Shown: in pieces, positions 16,241-24,151 of the stretch
Layout of the letters: every line of letters begins with the position of its first letter
Position numbering within the stretch: the first letter of the stretch is position 1
Assembly: GCF_021608265.1 (NCBI RefSeq)
Contig: NZ_JAKIHP010000004.1
Location: forward strand, 62,001 to 126,000
Direction of reading: 5' to 3'
Origin: Flavobacterium wongokense
GTDB lineage: Bacteria; Bacteroidota; Bacteroidia; Flavobacteriales; Flavobacteriaceae
DNA length: 64,000 nt
Position numbers and translations under genes: made by a program
The notes under the pieces: model-generated
Database searches by the model: none
Told to the model about the DNA's origin: nothing
The model's input: the letters and a program-made list of their open reading frames with translations, nothing else

Positions 16241-16822
16241 ATGATAAACCCTAAAATTGAAATCCTTAAGACTGAAGTGCTTTCGGATAATTGGTATATG
16301 CTCCGAAAAATCACTTATAATTATCAAAAAAAAGACGGCACTTGGGAAACGCAATCCCGAGAAGCCTACGATCGTGGAAATGGCGCCACAATTTTATTGT
16401 ACAACAAAATCAACAAAACCATAATCCTGACAAGGCAGTTCAGGATGCCGACTTACCTTAACGGAAACGCAACCGGAATGCTGATTGAAGCCTGCGCCGG
16501 ATTATTGGACAAGGACAACGCCGAAGAAGCCATCAGAAGGGAAACCGAAGAGGAAACGGGTTATAAGATTTCCTCAGTCCAAAAACTATTTGAAGTGTAT
16601 ATGTCGCCAGGTTCGGTAACCGAAATTGTGCATTTTTTTGCTGCCGAATACACGAAGGACATGAAGGTCGGCGAAGGTGGCGGCGTAGCAGGCGAACATG
16701 AAAATATTGAGGTGTTGGAATTTGATTTTGACAGCGCTTATGCGATGATTGCATCTGGCGAAATCAAAGACGCCAAAACAATCATGTTGTTGCAATATGC
16801 AAAAATCAGCAACCTGATTTAG
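16241..16822 (+). CDS. nudK: Nudix hydrolase, GDP-mannose pyrophosphatase NudK-like
   Basis: 193 residues, close to the about 190 of NudK. The Nudix box is clear around residues 87-109 (GLLD, then AIRRETEEETGY), giving Mg-dependent hydrolysis of nucleoside-diphosphate-linked substrates. The preceding RQFRMPTYLNGN and following PGSVTEIVHFFAAEY fit the ADP-sugar/GDP-mannose branch. GDP-mannose or ADP-ribose is the most likely substrate, but this assignment rests on overall resemblance. Probably cotranscribed with the thiamine pyrophosphokinase gene. Confidence 0.82.
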   Translation: MINPKIEILKTEVLSDNWYMLRKITYNYQKKDGTWETQSREAYDRGNGATILLYNKINKTIILTRQFRMPTYLNGNATGMLIEACAGLLDKDNAEEAIRRETEEETGYKISSVQKLFEVYMSPGSVTEIVHFFAAEYTKDMKVGEGGGVAGEHENIEVLEFDFDSAYAMIASGEIKDAKTIMLLQYAKISNLI

Positions 16823-16924
16823 AATCATGAAAAATTAACCAGTCTTAACGGAATCTTAAGCCCAAAAAAAGGAACTTCAAAATTAATATACTACTTTTAT
16901 TCTAATGTTTTAATCATTTGTTTT

Positions 16925-17347
16925 ATGAAATTTTCAGCATTTATCCTTTTCGTATTGCTAAGCTTGCCATTGCATTCACAACCGGCAGCAACATTAAATC
17001 AATCTTTGAGCAAAGCCAAAGAAGAACATAAAAAAGTATTGTTCTATTTCTCGGGTTCAGATTGGTGCTCCCCTTGCGTGAGGTTTAAGAAAAATTATAT
17101 TGACAATCCAACTTTCAAAGATTTTTCAGAAAAAAATCTACTTTTATTTAATGCCGATTTTCCAAGACAGAAAAAGAACGCTTTACCAGCTGAACAAACA
17201 TTGGAAAATGAAAGGCTTGCAGAAAAATATAATCCAAAAGGGCTTTTCCCTCTGATAATCCTTTTTAATGAAAACGGGAATATCATCAAAAAATGGGAAG
17301 AACTGCCATCTGAATCTGTTGAAGAATTTATCAGTCAATTGAAATAA
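16925..17347 (+). CDS. Periplasmic thioredoxin-like protein, first gene of the ApbE/DUF4266/DUF3570 operon
   Basis: 140 residues with a cleavable signal peptide (about residues 1-18, ending LHSQ). One thioredoxin fold carries the active-site pair Cys48-Cys51 in DWCSPC and the cis-proline region GLFPLIIL near residue 105. It should exchange thiols or disulfides in the periplasm. Only 9 bases separate it from apbE, and the next two genes follow without gaps, so the four are almost certainly one transcript. Its natural client may be the two-cysteine tail of the DUF4266 lipoprotein encoded two genes later. That is inference from context. Confidence 0.88.
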   Translation: MKFSAFILFVLLSLPLHSQPAATLNQSLSKAKEEHKKVLFYFSGSDWCSPCVRFKKNYIDNPTFKDFSEKNLLLFNADFPRQKKNALPAEQTLENERLAEKYNPKGLFPLIILFNENGNIIKKWEELPSESVEEFISQLK

Positions 17348-17356
17348 TTTTGCAAT

Positions 17357-18286
17357 ATGCATTTTAAGAAAAATATTCGGTTAATGGGGAATCAGTTTGA
17401 GTTCACGCTCATTGATGAAACTGAAGCCAATGCCGAAGCCCGTTTTGAAATTGCCATACAGGAAATAAAGAGAATTGAAGCGTTATTGACCACTTTCTCA
17501 GAAACCAGCATAACTTATAAAATAAATGAAAATGCCGGACTTACTCCGGTTGAGGTTGATGACGAAGTGTTCCAGTTGATTAAAAGATGCCAGTTTATTT
17601 CAAAGATAACGCAAGGAGCCTTCGACATCAGTTATGGAAGCCTCGATAAAAGATTTTGGAATTTTGATTTGAACATGACCTCGCTTCCCGAACCGGAAAC
17701 AGCCAGGAAAACAGTGCAATTAATCAATTATGAGAATATCATATTAGATGAAAAACGCAAAACCATTTTTCTGAAAAACAAAGGAATGCGGATTGGTTTT
17801 GGCGGAATTGGCAAAGGTTATGCCGCCGAAATGGCCAAAAAAAAACTGATTGAAAATAATGTCTTAAACGGTATTGTCAATGCTTCCGGAGATTTGACTG
17901 CCTGGGGATTCCAGGAAAATGGTAACGCCTGGACTATTGGTGTTGCCGATCCCAATCAAAGAAATTCGCTCTTTTCATCATTTAAGATTACAGATAAGGC
18001 CGTTGCAACCTCGGGAAACTACGAAAAGTTTGTAATGATAAATAACAAACGCTATTCGCATACCATAGATCCTAAAACAGGTTATCCGATATCGGGAATA
18101 AAAAGTGTCACGATCCTGGCGGAAAATGCAGAGATTGCCGATGCTTTGGCAACTCCGGTAACCGTAATGGGCATAGATGTCGGAATGGATTTTATTAACC
18201 AGTTAAAAACAATAGGATGCATCATCATTGATGATAACGACAAAACCTATTTTTCAAAAAATATAACAATAAACCAAACGCTATGA
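17357..18286 (+). CDS. apbE: ApbE-family FAD:protein FMN transferase
   Basis: 309 residues with the full ApbE domain: FGGIGKGYAAE at 148-157, NASGDL at 175-180, HTIDPKTGYP at 235-244 and DALATPVTVMG near 264. ApbE proteins split FAD and attach FMN to a Thr or Ser of a target protein, with Mg2+. Most ApbE proteins are exported lipoproteins, but this one starts MHFKKNIRLMGNQ with no signal sequence, and the 9-base gap leaves no room for a longer N-terminus. It may act inside the cell. I found no obvious DGxSGAT-like flavinylation site in the neighbouring proteins. The stop overlaps the next start (ATGA). Confidence 0.9.
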   Translation: MHFKKNIRLMGNQFEFTLIDETEANAEARFEIAIQEIKRIEALLTTFSETSITYKINENAGLTPVEVDDEVFQLIKRCQFISKITQGAFDISYGSLDKRFWNFDLNMTSLPEPETARKTVQLINYENIILDEKRKTIFLKNKGMRIGFGGIGKGYAAEMAKKKLIENNVLNGIVNASGDLTAWGFQENGNAWTIGVADPNQRNSLFSSFKITDKAVATSGNYEKFVMINNKRYSHTIDPKTGYPISGIKSVTILAENAEIADALATPVTVMGIDVGMDFINQLKTIGCIIIDDNDKTYFSKNITINQTL

Positions 18287-18489
18287 AAAAACTCATGATT
18301 GCCCTTGCTCTGTTTTCCCTTTGCGCCTGTACTTCGGTAAAGGAATACCAGAAATCAAAAATCAACGATGCCGAAATGGCGCTTACCGCCAAAAAAACAG
18401 AGAAATTTGAAAACACCTTCCAGCTTTACAGGGAAGCCAGTTCAGGAGCCAACGGTGGAAAAACCGGAGGTGGATGTGGTTGTAATTAA
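18283..18489 (+). CDS. DUF4266 lipoprotein with C-terminal Gly-Cys-Gly-Cys tail
   Basis: 68 residues. A lipoprotein signal (residues 1-15, lipobox LCA-C with Cys16) leaves a mature peptide of only 53 residues. It has a charged helical part (KEYQKSKINDAEMAL onward) followed by a glycine-rich end, GGKTGGGCGCN, with Cys65 and Cys67. This matches the DUF4266 family, whose members share the GGGCGCN-type terminus. It is translationally coupled to apbE by a 4-base overlap and lies 14 bases before the DUF3570 barrel gene. The tail looks suited to metal binding, disulfide chemistry or covalent modification. Function unknown. Confidence 0.88.
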   Translation: MKKLMIALALFSLCACTSVKEYQKSKINDAEMALTAKKTEKFENTFQLYREASSGANGGKTGGGCGCN

Positions 18490-18503
18490 AAGTCAGCAAA
18501 AAA

Positions 18504-19706
18504 ATGAAAAAAAGGATTATTACAGCCGCATGTTTAGCTTTTTTGTTTGCACACCAAAGCAAGGCCCAAACGGATAGTGTTGCGACAAATTATAAAAAAC
18601 AAAAATTAAAAATTGAGGAAATCAATTTTATCTCAAGCTACTACACCCAGGACGGAAACCATTCAGCAGTAACTGGTGGAGAAGGAACGGAAAAGCTTAC
18701 AGATATTGCAGCCAACTTTGAGATTATATTGTCCAAAAAAAACAAAGACAACAATACACATCGCCTGGATTTAAATCTCGGTATCGACAGTTATACATCT
18801 GCTTCTTCGGATAAAATCGACCCTAGTTCGGTGAGTTCAGCTTCTTATCAGGATATCCGCATTTATCCTTCGGCAAATTACAGTTTTGAAAACGAAAAAA
18901 AGAAAACGATTTATAACGGAGGTGTTTCCTTCTCAGCAGAATTCGATTACACCTCAATAGGTGCTAATGTTGGGTTTACCAAAACTTCAAAGGATAATAA
19001 CAGGGAGTTTTCAGTCAAGGGAATGGCATTTTTCGACACCTGGAAAGTCATCCTGCCCATCGAACTCAGGGATAACCCTTCTGATAATGATGCCAAACAT
19101 TTAGATACCAAACCTAGGAATTCTTATAATCTTGGCTTCACCTTATCGCAGGTAATCAACAAAAATTTCCAAATTGCATTTCTGGCCGATATTGGCTACC
19201 AGGAAGGATTATTGGCAACAAAATTCAACCGCGTTTATTTTGAAGATCTTTCAGTCCGTTCTGAAAAACTTCCGGACACACGCTTTAAAATTCCTGTTGG
19301 AATCAGAGCAAATTATTTCCTAAACGACAAAATCGTATTAAGAACCTTTTACAGGTATTATTACGACAATTGGAATATAAACTCACACACTATAAGTTTT
19401 GAGCCCAGTTATAAGCTGACTCCATTCTCAACCTTATCAATTCCATACCGATTTTATCATCAGAGCCAGGCAAAATATTTTGATGCAAAAAACCAGCACC
19501 GACTCGCAGATGATTATTACACCAGCGATTATGATTTATCAAAATTCTCCAGCAATATGATTGGCTTGGAATACCATCTCGTAGACAGCGACAAAGGCAT
19601 TTTTAATATCAAAAGAATTCACAGCCTTGACCTTAGATACGGATTCTACACAAGGAATGACGGATTGGATTCCCATATTATTACGTTGGCATTACAGTTC
19701 AAGTAA
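18504..19706 (+). CDS. DUF3570 outer-membrane beta-barrel protein
   Basis: 400 residues with a signal peptide (MKKRIITAACLAFLFAHQSKAQ). The mature sequence is a series of amphipathic beta strands with alternating aromatic residues and polar turns, ending LALQFK, as expected of an outer-membrane barrel. This is the DUF3570 family. The N-terminal motif SYYTQDGNHSAVTGGEGTE is typical, as are repeated patterns such as YNLGFTLSQVINKNFQ and LRTFYRYYYDNW. It is the last gene of the thioredoxin-apbE-DUF4266 operon. It may export or display a product made by the other three, or act as a porin for it. No experimental role is known to me. Confidence 0.85.
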   Translation: MKKRIITAACLAFLFAHQSKAQTDSVATNYKKQKLKIEEINFISSYYTQDGNHSAVTGGEGTEKLTDIAANFEIILSKKNKDNNTHRLDLNLGIDSYTSASSDKIDPSSVSSASYQDIRIYPSANYSFENEKKKTIYNGGVSFSAEFDYTSIGANVGFTKTSKDNNREFSVKGMAFFDTWKVILPIELRDNPSDNDAKHLDTKPRNSYNLGFTLSQVINKNFQIAFLADIGYQEGLLATKFNRVYFEDLSVRSEKLPDTRFKIPVGIRANYFLNDKIVLRTFYRYYYDNWNINSHTISFEPSYKLTPFSTLSIPYRFYHQSQAKYFDAKNQHRLADDYYTSDYDLSKFSSNMIGLEYHLVDSDKGIFNIKRIHSLDLRYGFYTRNDGLDSHIITLALQFK

Positions 19707-19726
19707 GTCAGGATTTTATACAAAGC

Positions 19727-19764
19727 CAAAGTTAAAAGTATTGAAATTTGTACTTTTAACTTTG
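19727..19764 (+). promoter_or_regulatory. Perfect 14-bp inverted repeat at the uvrB promoter
   Basis: CAAAGTTAAAAGTA (19727-19740) and its exact complement TACTTTTAACTTTG (19751-19764) flank a 10-base loop. The right arm contains a candidate -7 box. Low GC and no following T run argue against a terminator. It could be an operator. Confidence 0.6.
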
Positions 19765-19772
19765 TAACTTTG
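19741..19772 (+). promoter_or_regulatory. Promoter region of uvrB with two adjacent -7 boxes
   Basis: TAACTTTG occurs back to back at 19757-19764 and 19765-19772. A TTG at 19741 is 21 bases from the second box, within the allowed spacing. The ATG lies 18 bases downstream. Confidence 0.55.
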
Positions 19773-19790
19773 TAGCTAAGCCAATCAAAA

Positions 19791-21779
19791 ATGAAATTCC
19801 AAGTCGTATCCGATTATAAACCTACAGGTGACCAACCGCAAGCCATTGAGAAACTCTCTGCCGGAATTATCAATGGTGAAAAATACCAAACACTGCTTGG
19901 GGTTACAGGCTCCGGAAAGACCTTTACCGTTGCCAATGTCGTACAGAATGTCGACAAACCTACTTTGGTTTTAGCGCACAACAAGACTTTGGCAGCCCAA
20001 TTATACTCTGAGTTCAAACAGTTTTTTCCAAACAATTCGGTGCAGTATTTTGTTTCGTATTACGACTATTACCAACCCGAAGCGTTTATCCCGGTTACGG
20101 GAACGTATATCGAAAAAGATTTATCCATCAATGAGGAATTGGAAAAACTTCGTTTGAGTACCACTTCTGCCTTGCTTTCAGGACGCCGCGACATTATTGT
20201 GGTTTCTTCGGTTTCGTGTTTGTACGGAATTGGAAACCCGGTGGAATTCCAGAAAAATGTGGTTTCGATTGCCAAAAACGAAATCATTTCGCGAACCAAA
20301 TTATTACACCGATTGGTACAAAGTTTATACTCAAGGACCGAAGCCGATTTTACTCCGGGAACCTTCCGGATTAAAGGCGATACTGTGGATGTTTTTCCTA
20401 GTTATGGTGATGAACCCTACCGGATTCATTTTTTTGGAGATGAGATCGAAGACATCGAAGCATTCGATAAAAAGACCTCAAAGGTTTTAGAAAAATACAA
20501 TAAACTGAATATCTATCCCGCCAATATGTTTGTCACTTCTCCCGAAGTTTTGCAATCCGCAATTTGGGACATTCAACAGGATTTGGTCAAACAAGTCGAT
20601 TATTTTAAGGAAATCGGAAAACATCTTGAAGCAAAACGTTTGGAAGAACGTACCAATTTCGATTTGGAAATGATACGCGAATTGGGCTATTGCTCGGGAA
20701 TTGAAAATTACTCGCGCTATCTTGACCGACGTCTTCCGGGAACACGGCCATTCTGCCTTTTGGATTACTTCCCAAAAGATTACCTGATGGTTGTGGACGA
20801 AAGCCACGTTACCATTTCACAGGTCCATGCGATGTATGGCGGCGACAGGAGCAGAAAGGAAAATTTAGTTGAATATGGTTTCCGATTACCAGCCGCGATG
20901 GACAACCGTCCGTTGAAATTTGAGGAATTCGAAGGCATGCAGAACCAGGTGATTTATGTTTCGGCAACACCCGCTGATTATGAACTCGAAAAAAGCGAAG
21001 GGATTTATGTGGAACAGGTTATCCGGCCAACAGGATTGTTGGACCCAATCATAGAAGTACGCCCGAGTTTAAACCAAATTGACGATTTGATTGAGGAAAT
21101 CCAGGTACGCTGTGAAGCCGACGAACGTGTTTTGGTTACAACCTTAACCAAACGTATGGCAGAAGAACTGACTAAATATTTGACAAAAGTTTCGATTCGC
21201 TGTCGTTACATCCATTCTGATGTGGATACTTTGGAACGTGTAGAAATCATGCAGGATTTACGTAAAGGTCTGTTTGACGTTTTGATTGGCGTTAACTTAC
21301 TGCGTGAAGGTTTGGATTTACCCGAAGTGTCTTTGGTTGCCATTTTGGATGCCGACAAGGAAGGTTTCCTTCGAAGCCATCGTTCCTTGGTGCAGACTGT
21401 AGGAAGAGCTGCAAGGAATGTAAACGGAAAGGCAATCATGTATGCAGATAAGATAACGGCTTCGATGCAAAAAACGATTGATGATACGAATTACCGTCGC
21501 GAAAAGCAAATGGCTTATAATACAGAACACAAATTGGAACCAAAAGCGTTGAACAAAAGTTTGGGAAGTGCCTTGGGGAACAATTCGGTTTCTACACAAT
21601 ATTTTGAAGATAAAATCGCAAAAGCGGCTGAGCCCGAAAGCCTGTATTTATCCAAACCTGAAATTGAAAAGAAAATCCGTGATGCCCGAAAAGCAATGGA
21701 AAAGGCAGCAAAGGAACTCGACTTTATACAGGCGGCAAAACTACGTGATGAAATAAAGGTTTTACAGGAAAAGATTTAA
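19791..21779 (+). CDS. uvrB: Excinuclease ABC subunit B
   Basis: 662 residues, full length. UvrB is the helicase-like core of nucleotide excision repair; it receives damaged DNA from UvrA and positions UvrC. Visible features are Walker A GVTGSGKT near residue 39, the damage-verifying beta-hairpin region YYDYYQPEAFIP near 92, VVDESHVT near 335, motif VI VQTVGRAARN near 533 and the C-terminal UVR coiled-coil (KAMEKAAKELDFIQAAKLRDEI). A palindrome overlaps its promoter. The small genes that follow start 3 bases after its stop. Confidence 0.98.
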   Translation: MKFQVVSDYKPTGDQPQAIEKLSAGIINGEKYQTLLGVTGSGKTFTVANVVQNVDKPTLVLAHNKTLAAQLYSEFKQFFPNNSVQYFVSYYDYYQPEAFIPVTGTYIEKDLSINEELEKLRLSTTSALLSGRRDIIVVSSVSCLYGIGNPVEFQKNVVSIAKNEIISRTKLLHRLVQSLYSRTEADFTPGTFRIKGDTVDVFPSYGDEPYRIHFFGDEIEDIEAFDKKTSKVLEKYNKLNIYPANMFVTSPEVLQSAIWDIQQDLVKQVDYFKEIGKHLEAKRLEERTNFDLEMIRELGYCSGIENYSRYLDRRLPGTRPFCLLDYFPKDYLMVVDESHVTISQVHAMYGGDRSRKENLVEYGFRLPAAMDNRPLKFEEFEGMQNQVIYVSATPADYELEKSEGIYVEQVIRPTGLLDPIIEVRPSLNQIDDLIEEIQVRCEADERVLVTTLTKRMAEELTKYLTKVSIRCRYIHSDVDTLERVEIMQDLRKGLFDVLIGVNLLREGLDLPEVSLVAILDADKEGFLRSHRSLVQTVGRAARNVNGKAIMYADKITASMQKTIDDTNYRREKQMAYNTEHKLEPKALNKSLGSALGNNSVSTQYFEDKIAKAAEPESLYLSKPEIEKKIRDARKAMEKAAKELDFIQAAKLRDEIKVLQEKI

Positions 21780-21782
21780 TTT

Positions 21783-22235
21783 ATGGCTATTATCTGGAAA
21801 AAAGGACGCGGGAAATTGGGTGTTTTTGACCCATTGATTGGAAAATGGATTTGCAACAAAGGCAGCAAAGACCGAATGAATCCCGAATGCACAAGAACAT
21901 TCCGATACGATCTTGGCAACAATTATATTATTGAAGAAGTGAGCTGGAACCTTGGCGATAAAAATTACGACGACCATACAGTTATTGGGTTGGACAGTTC
22001 AAAAGTGATTACGTTTTGGTCTTTTACTTCGGATGGAAAAAATTCGACCGGGCAATTTGCCGATGTGAGTGATATCCACCAACAGGCAATCGGATTTGAA
22101 GCTACAATGCCTGCAGGAATTGCAAGACAGGTTTTCTGGCCTGATGAAAACGAAGGTTTTCACTGGGTTGTAGAATCCAAAACAAAAAAGGGCTGGAACC
22201 GGTTTGTACACCAACATTATACACCGATGCAATAG
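21783..22235 (+). CDS. Conserved hypothetical cytoplasmic protein, DUF1579-like
   Basis: 150 residues, no signal sequence. The pattern FDPLIGKWICNKGSK at the start, alternating strands (NNYIIEEVSWNLGDKNYDDHTVIGLD) and FHWVVESKTKKGWNRFV at the end resemble lipocalin-like proteins that estimate or bind small molecules. I would place it near DUF1579 without certainty. It begins 3 bases after uvrB, so readthrough from that promoter is likely, but nothing in the sequence ties it to DNA repair. Confidence 0.7.
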   Translation: MAIIWKKGRGKLGVFDPLIGKWICNKGSKDRMNPECTRTFRYDLGNNYIIEEVSWNLGDKNYDDHTVIGLDSSKVITFWSFTSDGKNSTGQFADVSDIHQQAIGFEATMPAGIARQVFWPDENEGFHWVVESKTKKGWNRFVHQHYTPMQ

Positions 22236-22239
22236 GATT

Positions 22240-22419
22240 ATGGAAAAACAAAATCTCAAAGATGGCGAAAATTGCACCGTAATTGGTGGAACCCATAAAG
22301 GAAAATCAGGGACAATCGCCGATATTAACACCAGTAAAACAGGGCATATTACCATTACGGTGGTACAAAGGGATGGAACCCGTTTTAAAACCTTGGGCAA
22401 AAATGTCATCACAAATTAA
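22240..22419 (+). CDS. Small KOW-motif protein
   Basis: 59 residues from the ATG at 22240. An upstream in-frame start at 22204 would run back into the preceding gene and adds nothing family-like. DGENCTVIGGTHKGKSGTIADI is a clear KOW motif, as found in ribosomal proteins L24/L26 and NusG. The rest forms strands compatible with an SH3-like barrel, ending KTLGKNVITN. It probably binds RNA or a ribosomal partner. It is coupled closely to its neighbours: 4 bases after the upstream stop and 5 bases before the next start. Confidence 0.75.
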   Translation: MEKQNLKDGENCTVIGGTHKGKSGTIADINTSKTGHITITVVQRDGTRFKTLGKNVITN

Positions 22420-22424
22420 TTTAT

Positions 22425-22595
22425 ATGAATAAAAAAACATTACTCATTGTACTAACCATACTCAATTTTGTGGTTTTGCTTGGGCAGTTGTGGCCTGAAG
22501 AAGCACCACCCTTCGCATCGACAGTTAACATTCTTTTCCTGGTTTTTAGCCTGCTGTTCTTTATTGGCGAATTGGTAAGAAAACCAAAGCAATAG
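22425..22595 (+). CDS. Small two-helix membrane protein
   Basis: 56 residues: MNKKTLLIVLTILNFVVLLG, a short polar loop QLWPEEAPPFAST, then VNILFLVFSLLFFIGELV and a basic end RKPKQ. Two transmembrane segments with positive charge at both termini suggest both ends are cytoplasmic. It is 5 bases after the KOW gene and 1 base before the next start, so it is embedded in a run of tightly packed genes. No family recognised. Confidence 0.65.
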   Translation: MNKKTLLIVLTILNFVVLLGQLWPEEAPPFASTVNILFLVFSLLFFIGELVRKPKQ

Positions 22596-22596
22596 T

Positions 22597-23121
22597 ATGG
22601 ATGCAACGCAATTTATAATCCGGAACGCTAAACCTGAAGAGTTTGAGGCTATAGGAAAACTAATGGTAGCGGTGTATTCCCAACTTGAGGGCTTTCCGAA
22701 ACCATTAGAGCAACCCGCTTATTATAATTTGCTTTTAAATATTGGCGATTTTACCCACAAACCCAGTACCGAACTTTTAGTCGCTGTTACTTCCGAAAAT
22801 GTTTTGCTTGGCGGAGTTGTTTATTTTGGCGACATGCAATACTATGGTTCAGGCGGAACTGCAACACAGGAAAAAAATGCTGCCGGATTCCGGTTGTTGG
22901 CAGTAAGTCCGGATGCCCGAGGAATGGGAATAGGAAAACTACTGACTGAAGCCTGCATTCAAAAAGCGAAAGAAAGCAAGCTTTCACAAATGATTATCCA
23001 CAGCACCAAAGCCATGCAGACTGCCTGGAAAATGTATGAGAATATGGGTTTTAAAAGAGCTGAAGATTTGGATTTCCTTCAGGGCGAACTTCCTGTTTTT
23101 GGATTCAGGCTGTATTTTTAA
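22597..23121 (+). CDS. GNAT family N-acetyltransferase
   Basis: 174 residues with a GNAT domain. The acetyl-CoA loop SPDARGMGIGKLL is near residue 105, matching the Q/R-x-x-G-x-G/A signature (RGMGIG). A following helix (TEACIQKAKESKLSQ) and the conserved TAWKMYENMGFKRAEDLDF complete the fold. The substrate is unknown. It is the last of the tightly packed genes after uvrB, and its stop overlaps the convergent TerB-like gene by 4 bases. Confidence 0.85.
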   Translation: MDATQFIIRNAKPEEFEAIGKLMVAVYSQLEGFPKPLEQPAYYNLLLNIGDFTHKPSTELLVAVTSENVLLGGVVYFGDMQYYGSGGTATQEKNAAGFRLLAVSPDARGMGIGKLLTEACIQKAKESKLSQMIIHSTKAMQTAWKMYENMGFKRAEDLDFLQGELPVFGFRLYF

Positions 23122-23519
23122 TTCAGTTGTTCCTGGAAGACTTCCAATAAAAATTCGGCAGGAATCATTTTGGTTGGCGAAGCTTCCATAGCCTTCAGCA
23201 CGCGTTTGATTGCATGGGGATTCAGTCCCATATTGATTCCAATTTCATGGATCTTATTCTGCTCGCGTTCGTGCAAAACACCATCACAGTGCATCAGTAA
23301 GGCCAAACGGTAAAATTGCTGGATGCGTTCGAATTCAGATTTAATGACAACCGGATATTCTTCCTGATGGAACAAGCTTTTAAATTCTTCCTTTTCCACC
23401 TGAAGTTCTTCTGCTATCATCTTGAGGAAAAGGTATTCCCGTTCGTGCAATTTTCCATCAATGACAGAAAAAGCAATCATTTCAGACAATAGAGCGAGTT
23501 TTTCCTGGTATTTGTTCAT
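23118..23519 (-). CDS. TerB-like protein
   Basis: 133 residues from the ATG at 23519 (a TTG directly before it would add one residue). It is an all-helical TerB-like domain with two internal copies of the acidic motif: VIDGKLHEREYLFLK near residue 20 and HCDGVLHEREQNKI near 77. Such Asp/Glu patterns bind divalent metal in TerB. TerB-like domains occur in tellurite/stress modules and membrane-damage responses, but this copy stands alone. It overlaps the convergent acetyltransferase gene by 4 bases. Confidence 0.78.
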   Translation of the reverse strand: MNKYQEKLALLSEMIAFSVIDGKLHEREYLFLKMIAEELQVEKEEFKSLFHQEEYPVVIKSEFERIQQFYRLALLMHCDGVLHEREQNKIHEIGINMGLNPHAIKRVLKAMEASPTKMIPAEFLLEVFQEQLN

Positions 23520-23632
23520 CAAATATTTTTTTTTTAGCTAAAATATAATTTTTATGAATATGATAATCATTTATTTTTTAACATTGATACTGAGCAATTT
23601 TATATAATTTTACTCCCTTAATCTGAATCATT

Positions 23633-24133
23633 ATGAAGGTTTTCAAAATATTTCTTTTTGCTTTAATGCTTTCTTCCTGCAGCGTTTTTTCGCAGTACTA
23701 CAATAATGGCTACGGCACTGATTACCGTCGTTATAGTTTAGACCGTAGCATGACTGGAATGGATAACAAACAGAAAGAACCTTCGCCAGAGGAAATCGAA
23801 AAAATGCGTTCGGAGCAGATTGACAAGTACATGGTTATCATGAAAGAAAAGCTGATGCTTGACGAATTGCAGTTTATTGCAATCAAGAATGAAATCACAA
23901 GCAACAGTAAAAATGTTGACATTGTGATGAAAAAGGAAAGTTCACAGGAAGAAAAAAATACGGAATCCAAAGCACTTCTTGACAAAATGGACATTCGCAT
24001 TAAATCCTATCTGAATAAAACCCAAAAAGAAAAATACGATGTTTTCCTTGAAGAAATGAAAAACAACAAGAACATCAGGAAGGACAAAAAAGATAAAAAA
24101 AGTAAAAAGGAAGACAAACCAAGTGACGAATAA
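23633..24133 (+). CDS. Exported charged helical protein, Spy/CpxP-like
   Basis: 166 residues with a signal peptide. The segment MLSSCSVFSQ offers both a lipobox-like Cys and a signal peptidase I site, so the anchoring is uncertain. A short Tyr/Gly-rich stretch follows (QYYNNGYGTDYRRY). The middle is helical, with LDELQFIAIKNEI and LNKTQKEKYDVFLEEM. That LxxxQ ... LTxxQ-like spacing recalls the Spy/CpxP periplasmic chaperone fold. The C-terminus is almost entirely Lys/Asp. Probably periplasmic and stress-related by resemblance; not certain. Confidence 0.68.
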   Translation: MKVFKIFLFALMLSSCSVFSQYYNNGYGTDYRRYSLDRSMTGMDNKQKEPSPEEIEKMRSEQIDKYMVIMKEKLMLDELQFIAIKNEITSNSKNVDIVMKKESSQEEKNTESKALLDKMDIRIKSYLNKTQKEKYDVFLEEMKNNKNIRKDKKDKKSKKEDKPSDE

Positions 24134-24151
24134 TCTTAATCAGGATCTATT

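Noticed and set aside
19727..19764. Palindrome before uvrB considered as a terminator of the DUF3570 operon
   Set aside because: The stem is AT-rich (CAAAGTTAAAAGTA), has a 10-base loop and no T run; it overlaps promoter boxes instead. Not fully excluded.
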